Source: Deltaproteobacteria bacterium (lineage in GTDB: Bacteria > Desulfobacterota > Binatia > UBA9968 > JAJDTQ01). From it: a stretch of 64,000 nt of DNA. The notes below the pieces were generated by a model that worked only from the letters and a program-made list of their open reading frames with translations, did no database searches and was not told the origin of the DNA. Below, in pieces: positions 52,056-59,317 of the stretch. How positions within the stretch are numbered: position 1 is the stretch's first letter; the number at the start of each line of letters is the position of its first letter. A program made the position numbers and the translations under genes. The stretch lies in assembly GCA_026712905.1 (NCBI GenBank), contig JAPOPM010000073.1, forward strand, positions 1 to 64,000. Reading direction: 5' to 3'.

Positions 52056-53711
52056 GTGAGCTACGAATTCGACCTCGGCGCCCATGCCCGGCGAGTCACC
52101 ACCGACAACCGCGACGCCCAACGCTGGTTCGACCGTGGGCTTCTATGGCTCTACGGCTTCAACCGCGAGGAGGCGGCGCACTGCTTCCGGGAGGCGCTAC
52201 GCGCCGACCCGTCCTGCGCCATGGCCTTCTGGGGCGAGGCTTTTGCCGCCGGGCCGTTCATCAACCTGCCCTGGCAGTGGCAGGGCGAAGCGGAGCGCCA
52301 AACGGCCCTCGCCACGTGCTTTGCCGCCACCGAGGCGGCCATGGCACGGCGCCAGAGCGCGACCCCCATCGAGCGCGCGCTCATCGAGGCGTTGCCGGTG
52401 CGGTATCCGCGCGAGGCGGCGGGTCCGGTGGAGGAGTTCTCGGCGTGGGACGACGCGTTCGCCGCCGCCATGCGCGGCGTCCATCGCCGGTTCCCCGATG
52501 ATTCGGACGTGGCCGCTTTCTTCGCCGAGGCCCTCATTACGCGCACGCCCTGGCAGCTATGGGACCTCGACACGGGCAAACCCGCGGACGGCGCCGACAC
52601 GCTGGAAGCCCGGGAAGTGCTCGAAGCGGGCATGCGAGAACGGCGCGACCGAGGGCAGCCGCCGCATCCGGGCATGCTGCACATGTTCATCCACGTGATG
52701 GAGATGTCGCGGATCCCCGAGCACGCCCTCGCCGCGGCCGACCAATTGCGCGGCCTGTGTTCCGACAACGGCCACCTCAACCACATGCCAACGCACATCT
52801 ACTTCCAGTGCGGCCGCCACGCGGATGCGCTGGAGGTGAGCCGGAAGGCGGCGGCCGCCGACGAGAAGTACGCGCGCCGCGCGGGTCCGTTCAACTTCTA
52901 CACCACCGCCCGCTGCCACCACCTCCACGCCATGATGAACGCGGCGATGCTGCTGGGGGATCACGGCGCGGCGACCGAGGCGGCGCGGAAGATCGAAGAG
53001 GCGGTGACCCCGGAGCTGCTCCGTCAGGACCGGCCCACCCTCGTCCAGGCCCTGGATTACTTCCGTTCCGGAACGGTCCACGTGCCCGTGCGCTTCGGGC
53101 GCTGGCGCGAAATCGTGGACGCCCCGATGCCCCCGCACCCCGAGCTCTACGTGACCACGACCCTCATGGCCTTCTACGCCAAGGGGGTTGCCCACGCCGC
53201 CCTCGGCGAGTTCGAGGCGGCCGACCGGGAACGCGCGCGCTTCGATGCCGGCTACGCCGCTCTGCCGGAGGACCGCATCTACGCCAACGACACCGCGCCC
53301 AACGTCATGGCCGTGGCCCGGGAAATGCTCTACGGGGAAATGGCCTACCACCGGGGCGACCACGAGGCCGGCTTCGCCCACCTGCGAGCGGCCGTCCGCC
53401 TGAACGACCGCCTGCGCTACAGCGAGCCCTGGCCGTGGATGCATCCGCCCCGCCACGCCCTCGGCGCCCTGCTCCTGGAGCAAGGCCAAGTGGCGGAGGC
53501 CGAGCAGGTCTACCGCGCCGACCTCGGCCTCGACGACACCGTCAGACGCTGCCTGCAGAACCGCGAAAACGTCTGGAGCCTGCACGGCCGCCACGAGTGC
53601 CTGCAACGCCTGGGCCGCGACCGCGAGGCGGCCGCCGTGGCGCCGTCGCTGGCGGCGGCCCTTGCCCGAAGCGACGTGGAGATCGCTTCGTCGTGCCATT
53701 GCCGGAAGTAG
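52056..53711 (+). CDS. TPR-repeat protein
   Basis: This 551-residue, all-helical protein has TPR-like units (WLYGFNREEAAHCFREALRAD, GRHADALEVSRKAAAADEKY, EQGQVAEAEQVYRADLGLD). Long His- and Met-rich helices lie between them (GMLHMFIHVMEMS, HLNHMPTHIYFQC). The start is GTG. The C-terminus SSCHCRK has a CxC pair. There is no signal peptide or catalytic motif, so it is probably a scaffold. The function is unknown. Confidence 0.75.
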   Translation: MSYEFDLGAHARRVTTDNRDAQRWFDRGLLWLYGFNREEAAHCFREALRADPSCAMAFWGEAFAAGPFINLPWQWQGEAERQTALATCFAATEAAMARRQSATPIERALIEALPVRYPREAAGPVEEFSAWDDAFAAAMRGVHRRFPDDSDVAAFFAEALITRTPWQLWDLDTGKPADGADTLEAREVLEAGMRERRDRGQPPHPGMLHMFIHVMEMSRIPEHALAAADQLRGLCSDNGHLNHMPTHIYFQCGRHADALEVSRKAAAADEKYARRAGPFNFYTTARCHHLHAMMNAAMLLGDHGAATEAARKIEEAVTPELLRQDRPTLVQALDYFRSGTVHVPVRFGRWREIVDAPMPPHPELYVTTTLMAFYAKGVAHAALGEFEAADRERARFDAGYAALPEDRIYANDTAPNVMAVAREMLYGEMAYHRGDHEAGFAHLRAAVRLNDRLRYSEPWPWMHPPRHALGALLLEQGQVAEAEQVYRADLGLDDTVRRCLQNRENVWSLHGRHECLQRLGRDREAAAVAPSLAAALARSDVEIASSCHCRK

Positions 53712-53754
53712 CCGGCGGAGGGGAGCGCTTGAACAGGAAATGGTGCAAACCCCT

Positions 53755-53862
53755 GAATCGTCATTCCCGCGGAAGCGGGAATCCATGGGTGGGGTGGGGG
53801 CAAACGGGCGTATCCCCCGCCACACCCCGCCTGGATTCCCGCTTCCGCGGGAATGACGATTC
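53755..53862. repeat. Paired palindromic repeat
   Basis: Arms 53755-53785 and 53832-53862 are perfect 31-bp inverted copies with the core TCATTCCCGCGGAAGCGGGA. A related module (TTTTGACACGGCCTGTTCCG) follows at 53899-53918; it matches the leader at 28563-28650 in reverse. The stretch 53712-53952 is otherwise empty. Confidence 0.9.
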
Positions 53863-53952
53863 GGGGCGTGGGTGCCCGTTCTCATCCAACTGGAGTTTTG
53901 ACACGGCCTGTTCCGCGGGAATGACGTTCCGGGACGTTAGTACCTCACGAGG

Positions 53953-54660
53953 CTAGGACGCTGGCCTGGCCTGCGAGCGAACCCCGGCTTCGTCATCCAG
54001 GGCATACCAGAATTGCGCGCCGTTCAAGGCCAGACACGCCGGACGAAAAGAGACGGGTATGCGCTCCACGACCTGTTCGCGCGCCGGATCGTAGCGGAGA
54101 AAGGCGTAGGCCGCCTGGCGCTCATCGCTCCAGTCCCCGAGGGGTCCGGGGTCGCATTCGACGCACCAGAACTCGTCGCCGTACGAGGTGGGGCTCAGGA
54201 CTTGGTGGTCCATGCGGATGGTCCACAGGTTGCGGCCCTTCTCCGGGTCCAGGCAGAAGAGCTTGCGGTTGCGCCGGTGACTCAGCCACAGCTTGCCGTT
54301 CACGACCGTGACGCCGGAGGCCGCGCCGTCCGGGCAGTCGAAACGGCGCAACAACCGATTCGTTTCGGGAGACCAAAGCAGCAGTTGCTGTCCCAGCCGA
54401 CCGCCGCCGGCGATGAGCCACAGGCCCTCGCGGGATGGGCACACGTGCCGGACCCCCGGCAGCGATAGGACCTCGTCGCATGATTCGTGGACGGGATCGT
54501 ACACCACCACCATGGACTTGTCGGCGCACGCGAGCCACAAGTGGTCCTGGTGCCACTGCATGCTCGTAACAGTAAGGGATCGAATGTCGATCATGCGTGT
54601 GGGCAACGCGTAACGGTTACCTCCTGCCTCCAGATAGTTCCGAGACACGCCGTGGTCCAC
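53953..54660 (-). CDS. Predicted beta-propeller protein of unknown function
   Basis: This 235-residue protein consists of short blades with the pattern W-x2-x-LWLACAD, GLWLIAGG, GKLWLSHRR and QFWYALD. The pattern fits a small beta-propeller or a part of one. No signal peptide or catalytic residues are seen. Its ATG lies 9 bp after the stop of the KGGVGR ATPase gene, so it is probably the last member of that cassette. Confidence 0.65.
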   Translation of the reverse strand: MDHGVSRNYLEAGGNRYALPTRMIDIRSLTVTSMQWHQDHLWLACADKSMVVVYDPVHESCDEVLSLPGVRHVCPSREGLWLIAGGGRLGQQLLLWSPETNRLLRRFDCPDGAASGVTVVNGKLWLSHRRNRKLFCLDPEKGRNLWTIRMDHQVLSPTSYGDEFWCVECDPGPLGDWSDERQAAYAFLRYDPAREQVVERIPVSFRPACLALNGAQFWYALDDEAGVRSQARPAS

Positions 54661-54669
54661 GTGCGCCGT

Positions 54670-56529
54670 TTATCCTGAATAATGGTTGGCGATTGACCCA
54701 TCCGCCCGTTCCGGGGCGTTCATGAACGGCGGCGTTGGTGGGTTCTCGCCTCTGACAAGTGAACGGATTTCTTCCAAATCCGCAACGAAGACGGCGGCAC
54801 TCACGCGACAGTAACGCCAGCAACTGAACTCGAAAGCCCAGCGCATCGCATCGAGCGCACGTTCTGCCTCGTCTGCGTATCGGGTCGCTTCGCTCCGGTC
54901 GCCGGTAGCCCAGTAGGCGATTGCCATGCACTGAAAGTAGTTGGCGCCCTTGTCCGAAGTCACTGCCGCTTCGTCCAGTTCAACTACGTGTGAGAAGGCT
55001 GCTTTCGTTAGCTCCCCGGTGTTGCCCCATGATGCCATCCCAAAATTGAAAGCGTCCTGGATGGTCATATCCTTGATCGACTTGTCATGACCTTCAAGTA
55101 TTCTCATGGCATTGGAGAATCCGCCGGTTCCGATATGGCACAGGATCAACTGTAGCCGTGCATGCTCGCGCCGGGTCGGCGAAAGTTCTGCGCTCTCGAT
55201 GAGCCGTTCCCAAATCGGGATGGCGATGCGCATGGTCCCGAAAGAACGGTCCAGACCGTCCGCAAGCCACATCTGGTCGTGCGGTTCCAACGATGTCACC
55301 GCGACGGCGTTGGCGACTCGTTCCGGTGCTTGTGACCTTATTCGTGATATGGCCTCCCGTACGATGGGGGGAGGAAGTTGATGGGATTGCAGCACTTCCA
55401 GGGCGTCCTGCTCTGCGCCGACGTTGTCGTTACATTGAGCGCGACTCCGCGACCGTTGCAGAAATACTTCCGGCTCGGCATATCCTGCTTCGATTGCGCG
55501 TGACGCGAGCGCGCCGGCCAAAGCTGTTTCACCGTCGTGTTCGCGGAGTCCCGCAAGCCGGTACAGGACCTCGCCGTCGGTCGGATGCGCCTTCTCGATT
55601 TTATCGAGCATCTCATCTCTTGTCTGTATGGACTCGCCCCGGATTCGTAGTCTGCCCGTGGCTCGGTGTATGTAGTCCAATGCCCCGTCACGGTCGTTCG
55701 AGTTGCGTCGGGAGATCTCGCGGACCAACTCTACGTACTCCTGCGCGAGGCGGCTTCTTGGGCGGTCCTTTGTGAACACGACCTGGTTCAGCAACGAGAG
55801 GCTGTCGTACCTGTGAATCATCAATGGCTCACGCCGGAAGCGGAGTTGCTTTTGGAACGCCTTGATCTTATCGTCGAGAATCCTGTCCTCGTCGTCCAGG
55901 TCCGGGACGTTCGACATGACGAAGTGGAGTTCGATGTTCTTGTTGCGCGGTTCCTCGGCTTCGCTTCTTAGTTCCCGGACCACCCGTGTCAGCCCACGCA
56001 GGTTCTGTTCGTTGGGAAAGAACAGGATTACGACCGCGTCTGGAAGCTGGCGGGTGCAAATGCCGCCGATGTCGGTATGTCCGGTGCGCGAGTCGATCAG
56101 AACGTAGTCGGGGTTGATGGCTTGTCTCCATTGCTCCTTGAGATCCTCGAACAGCAGGTAGCCGTCGCGTTCCGCATAGAGCGTGCCCCAGTCGATCTGA
56201 TTGAGTCGTTGCGCGTATGTTGCGTGCCGGCCGGACGGCATGATCCACAATCTGCCTCCGGCGTCACCGAAATCGGCGGGCGTCTCACTAACAAAACGAG
56301 CGGCGTCTGGGGCCTGACCCGAATCCAGGTATTCGCTGACGAAGTCAACCATTCCTGGAACCGGATCCCGTGGTGTGGTGACGTCGAAGGTATCAAGTCC
56401 GGGAGCTTCCAGGTCGAAATCCACGACAAGCACGGCGCGTCCCCGGTTGGCCAGTTCCACGGCCACGTTCACCAAGGCCATGGAGCGGCCGACGCCACCC
56501 TTGAAGGAGTAGAAGGAGGTCAAGTACAT
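54670..56529 (-). CDS. KGGVGR-variant MinD/ParA-type ATPase with C-terminal helical repeats
   Basis: The N-terminus FYSFKGGVGRSMALVNVA has the deviant Walker A with Gly-Arg-Ser in place of GKT (K10). VLVVDFDLEAPGLD, then YVLIDSRTGHTDIGG, supply the Walker B and switch regions. After about residue 300 it becomes TPR/SEL1-like helices (SRAIEAGYAEPEVF, FGTMRIAIPIWERLIES). Total length is 619. I recall an NCBI family of KGGVGR-motif variant AAA ATPases in conflict-type loci. It lies four bases after the MqsA-like gene. The partner or target is unknown. GC is about 55 percent. Confidence 0.8.
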   Translation of the reverse strand: MYLTSFYSFKGGVGRSMALVNVAVELANRGRAVLVVDFDLEAPGLDTFDVTTPRDPVPGMVDFVSEYLDSGQAPDAARFVSETPADFGDAGGRLWIMPSGRHATYAQRLNQIDWGTLYAERDGYLLFEDLKEQWRQAINPDYVLIDSRTGHTDIGGICTRQLPDAVVILFFPNEQNLRGLTRVVRELRSEAEEPRNKNIELHFVMSNVPDLDDEDRILDDKIKAFQKQLRFRREPLMIHRYDSLSLLNQVVFTKDRPRSRLAQEYVELVREISRRNSNDRDGALDYIHRATGRLRIRGESIQTRDEMLDKIEKAHPTDGEVLYRLAGLREHDGETALAGALASRAIEAGYAEPEVFLQRSRSRAQCNDNVGAEQDALEVLQSHQLPPPIVREAISRIRSQAPERVANAVAVTSLEPHDQMWLADGLDRSFGTMRIAIPIWERLIESAELSPTRREHARLQLILCHIGTGGFSNAMRILEGHDKSIKDMTIQDAFNFGMASWGNTGELTKAAFSHVVELDEAAVTSDKGANYFQCMAIAYWATGDRSEATRYADEAERALDAMRWAFEFSCWRYCRVSAAVFVADLEEIRSLVRGENPPTPPFMNAPERADGSIANHYSG

Positions 56530-56533
56530 GGCG

Positions 56534-57094
56534 TCAGGCCACCTTAAGCAACCTGAAGTTTTCTTGGTCGCTGCGCAACTTGTCGGAGACCTTCAACGTC
56601 CGAAACCGTCGTTCGCCAGTGATCGGCGTCGCTTCAGTCGCAGACTTGCCTGGCTTGATGATATCCATGAGGCGTTCCAGCATTCCTGGCAATGCCAGTA
56701 GCCGGAGGTACCTGTCGTATGCGTGGGTCTGGATGTTGATGCCCTTTTCCCAGCGATTCAGCGACGCTTTTCCCAGGCCCGTGACTTCGGCAAACTTGGC
56801 CCGCGTCATCCCGTGGTCCTCCCTGATGCGGCGGATCTCATGCGGGGCGAGCACGCCAAAGTGTTTGCAGACCGCTTCGTGTTCCAGGTCCTCGGCAACC
56901 TCGTCCAGATACTCGTAGTCGCAGGGCGCGCAGCGGCGCACGGGCAACTCCACGGTCAATTCAATCGCTGACGCCCCTGTCCCATAGTCGAAAGTATGGC
57001 AGTGCATGGTGGTGGTCACCGTGTCTCTGCCGCACAATGGGCACTGAAGATTGCGTTGGCTGCCTTCTCTCGGCGTCGTCTTTGCCAAATCCAT
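56534..57094 (-). CDS. MqsA-like zinc-finger/HTH protein (putative antitoxin or regulator)
   Basis: This 186-residue protein has an N-terminal zinc finger (C18, C21 in CPLCGRD and C55, C58 in CAPCDYE). The Xre-type HTH follows at about residues 95-117 (MTRAKFAEVTGLGKASLNRW). This arrangement is that of MqsA/YgiT antitoxins. A C-terminal basic tail of about 40 residues is extra. It follows the small 57106 gene by 11 bp and precedes the KGGVGR ATPase gene. Confidence 0.82.
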   Translation of the reverse strand: MDLAKTTPREGSQRNLQCPLCGRDTVTTTMHCHTFDYGTGASAIELTVELPVRRCAPCDYEYLDEVAEDLEHEAVCKHFGVLAPHEIRRIREDHGMTRAKFAEVTGLGKASLNRWEKGINIQTHAYDRYLRLLALPGMLERLMDIIKPGKSATEATPITGERRFRTLKVSDKLRSDQENFRLLKVA

Positions 57095-57105
57095 TCCAGG
57101 TTCCC

Positions 57106-57462
57106 TCAGTCGTTCGGTTCCGAATAGTGAAAGCTTCGTCCAATGATCTGCCCGGAACCCAGTTGAAGTTTGATGTAGAGTTGGGGTTGCCCAGGTTCCA
57201 GATCGACCAACATGACGTAGCCCGTTGCTCCAGGCGGTTTGTCCAATCTGATCTCTTCCACAGGATGACCCTCCTCAATCTTGGAGGCAATCAGGTCCCA
57301 TGCGGCGGAGTCTGAAAAGTGCGTGTCCAGCAATCCGTTCGGGTTGCGCACCTGTCGAGGTCGCCAGTCCGTTGGGCGAACGGGGGTGAAGTCTTTGCGA
57401 CGAGCGTCCTTTCGCTTGGCGAGCACGATCAAATGATGTCGTGTTGCCTCGTCTACAGGCAA
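57106..57462 (-). CDS. Small protein, possible MqsR/RelE-like toxin partner
   Basis: This 118-residue protein has no family I can name with confidence. The C-terminal strands (YVMLVDLEPGQPQLYIKLQL, IIGRSFHYSE) resemble the closing strands of MqsR-like toxins (VYLKITV, VSFKEK). Position upstream of an MqsA-like gene fits toxin-first TA operons. The TTG start at 57462 has a GGAG site six bases upstream, and no ATG is available in the frame. It is the first gene after the promoter at 57502-57530. Confidence 0.6.
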   Translation of the reverse strand: MPVDEATRHHLIVLAKRKDARRKDFTPVRPTDWRPRQVRNPNGLLDTHFSDSAAWDLIASKIEEGHPVEEIRLDKPPGATGYVMLVDLEPGQPQLYIKLQLGSGQIIGRSFHYSEPND

Positions 57463-57501
57463 AGTCCACTCCGGGAAGTCGCGAGGGGTTCATTCATGGG
57501 A

Positions 57502-57530
57502 ATCATATGATTGCGTTCGGTCGTTGTCAA
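57502..57530 (-). promoter_or_regulatory. Near-consensus promoter of the MqsA-like/KGGVGR cassette
   Basis: On the minus strand TTGACA (57525-57530) is followed by 17 bp and TATGAT (57502-57507), eleven of twelve consensus bases. It should give transcription from about 57495. The rest of 57531-57863 has no recognisable gene. Confidence 0.8.
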
Positions 57531-57863
57531 GGGTAGCAGCCCATCATTTGATTGTCTTTATGTCTGATCGGCAACATGTCGTCTCTTTGCCGTCCACGTT
57601 GACGTCGTATCTCTTGAGGGTTGTTCATGCCTCAAGTCTTCCACGTTCGGTTGGTCGTGCCAAGCCGGGAAAGTCCCGGGTTCACCTGCTCGTTGTCTTC
57701 TCGCTTTCGCGGGGCCTCGACGAGATGAAAACGGAATTCTCTGCTCGTCTGTCGCCAAAGATTTGACTCGTGACGAGGGTTGCGTTATCAACTGGCGCAT
57801 TCGCGTTGGACGAGGGTTGCGAAGTCAGCCTTGGTCGCGTCGTCGTTCCATACCACCTACGCC

Positions 57864-58766
57864 ATGTACCCCGCCGCCTTCGATTACACCGTCGCTGAAT
57901 CCTTGGATCACGCCATCGAACTCCTCCAGCGTTCGGGGGAGGGGGGCAAGCTGTTGTCCGGCGGGCAGAGTCTCGTACCGCTGATGAAGCTGCGGCTGGT
58001 GCAGCCGACCCATGTCATCGACATCGGGCGCGTCGGCGGGTTGTCGGACGTGCGCGTCGACGACGCGGCTGGGGTGGTGCGCATCGGCGCGCTGGCCACC
58101 CACGCGCAGGTGGGCGCCTCCGCGGTCGTCCGGGAGAAGCTGCCGCTGATGACGGAAGCGGCGGGGGTCATCGGTGACGCGCAGGTGAGGGGCTGGGGGA
58201 CCTTGGGTGGGGCGTTGGCGGAGGCGGACCCGGCGGGGGACTGGGGTCCGGTGGTTCAGGCGTTGGAGGGTCAGGTGGAGTGCACCGGGCCGTCGGGCGT
58301 CCGGGTGGTGGATGCGGCGGCGTTCTTCGTGGACGCCTATACGACGGTGCTGGCGGACGACGAGGTGGTTACCGAGCTTCACGTGCCCGTGCCGTCAGGT
58401 GGCAGCGCGTGGGCCTATCTCAAGATGGAGCGCCGGGCCGGGGATTTCGCGGTGGCCAGCGTGGCGGTGCAGTTCGAGCTGGACGGCGCGGGGAACTGCA
58501 CGAAGGCCGGCGTGGCGTTGGGGGCGGCGGGTCTGACGCCCATCAAGGCGGGCGCGGCCGAGGAAGCCCTGCGCGGGCAAACGTTGTCTCCGGAGGTGGT
58601 GGAGGCCGCGGCCGAGCGAGTCATGGAAGCGGCGAGCCCGCTGGCGGACGTGCGCGGGTCGAGCGACTACAAGCGCGCGGTGTGCGGGGCGTTGTTCAAG
58701 AAAGCCGTGGACGTCGCGCTGCGACGCCGTCAGGGCGAGAACGTGAAGGGCGGTCATGTCCGTTAG
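57864..58766 (+). CDS. Xanthine dehydrogenase/CO dehydrogenase-family FAD-binding (M) subunit
   Basis: This 300-residue subunit carries the FAD domain of a molybdenum hydroxylase: AIELLQRSGEGGKLLSGGQS, then LMKLRLVQPTHVIDIGRV, and the RGWGTLGGALAEADPAGDW loop (normally RNRGTIGG-like). The C-terminus has the CO-dehydrogenase flavoprotein C-terminal domain (YLKMERRAGDFAVASVA). ATG 57864 is chosen over 57780 because MYPAAFDY matches the family start. The S and L subunit genes follow in order. Substrate is unknown. Confidence 0.92.
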   Translation: MYPAAFDYTVAESLDHAIELLQRSGEGGKLLSGGQSLVPLMKLRLVQPTHVIDIGRVGGLSDVRVDDAAGVVRIGALATHAQVGASAVVREKLPLMTEAAGVIGDAQVRGWGTLGGALAEADPAGDWGPVVQALEGQVECTGPSGVRVVDAAAFFVDAYTTVLADDEVVTELHVPVPSGGSAWAYLKMERRAGDFAVASVAVQFELDGAGNCTKAGVALGAAGLTPIKAGAAEEALRGQTLSPEVVEAAAERVMEAASPLADVRGSSDYKRAVCGALFKKAVDVALRRRQGENVKGGHVR

Positions 58767-58825
58767 AGGGAGAAGCCGCATGGCCGTTGGCCACGGAACC
58801 GGGGCCGGCCGTGCAGGGTATTTCC

Positions 58826-59317
58826 ATGTCCGATAAGGCGAAGATCCGCATCACCATCAACGGCGTCGCGCACGAGGGCGAGGCCCCGCCGCGCATGCTG
58901 CTGGTGGACTATATCCGCGACGTGGTCGGCCTCAAGGGCACGCGTTACGGCTGCGACACCAGCAACTGCGGCTCGTGCACCATCGTCATGGACGGCAGGA
59001 GCGCCAAGTCCTGCACCTTCCTGGCGGTGCAGGCGGACGGGCGCGAGGTGACCACCATCGAGGGACTCGCCGAGGGGAGCGAGTTGAATCCGCTGCAGGC
59101 GGCCTTTCAGGAGGCGCACGCGCTCCAGTGCGGCTTCTGCACCTCGGGTATGGTCATGTCGGCGCACGCCCTGCTGGCGCACAATCCCGCCCCTTCGGTG
59201 GACGAGATACGCGAGGGGATCATCGGCAACCTGTGCCGTTGCACCGGCTACGTGCCCGTGATCGAGGCGGTGCGGTTGGCGGCGCGCCGGCTGGATCCCA
59301 AGGGAGGGACCCCATGA
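58826..59317 (+). CDS. Molybdenum hydroxylase 2Fe-2S (S) subunit
   Basis: This 163-residue iron-sulfur subunit binds two clusters. The first is in GCDTSNCGSCTI, a plant-ferredoxin-type motif. The second uses QCGFCTSGMVM and NLCRCTGY. It passes electrons from Mo to FAD. Length is typical for CoxS-type subunits. The end overlaps the L-subunit start by four bases (ATGA). Confidence 0.95.
   Translation: MSDKAKIRITINGVAHEGEAPPRMLLVDYIRDVVGLKGTRYGCDTSNCGSCTIVMDGRSAKSCTFLAVQADGREVTTIEGLAEGSELNPLQAAFQEAHALQCGFCTSGMVMSAHALLAHNPAPSVDEIREGIIGNLCRCTGYVPVIEAVRLAARRLDPKGGTP

Noticed and set aside
57524-57766. Plus-strand ORF of 80 codons upstream of the molybdenum hydroxylase operon
   Set aside because: No recognisable domain or ribosome binding site; it overlaps the opposite-strand promoter region.
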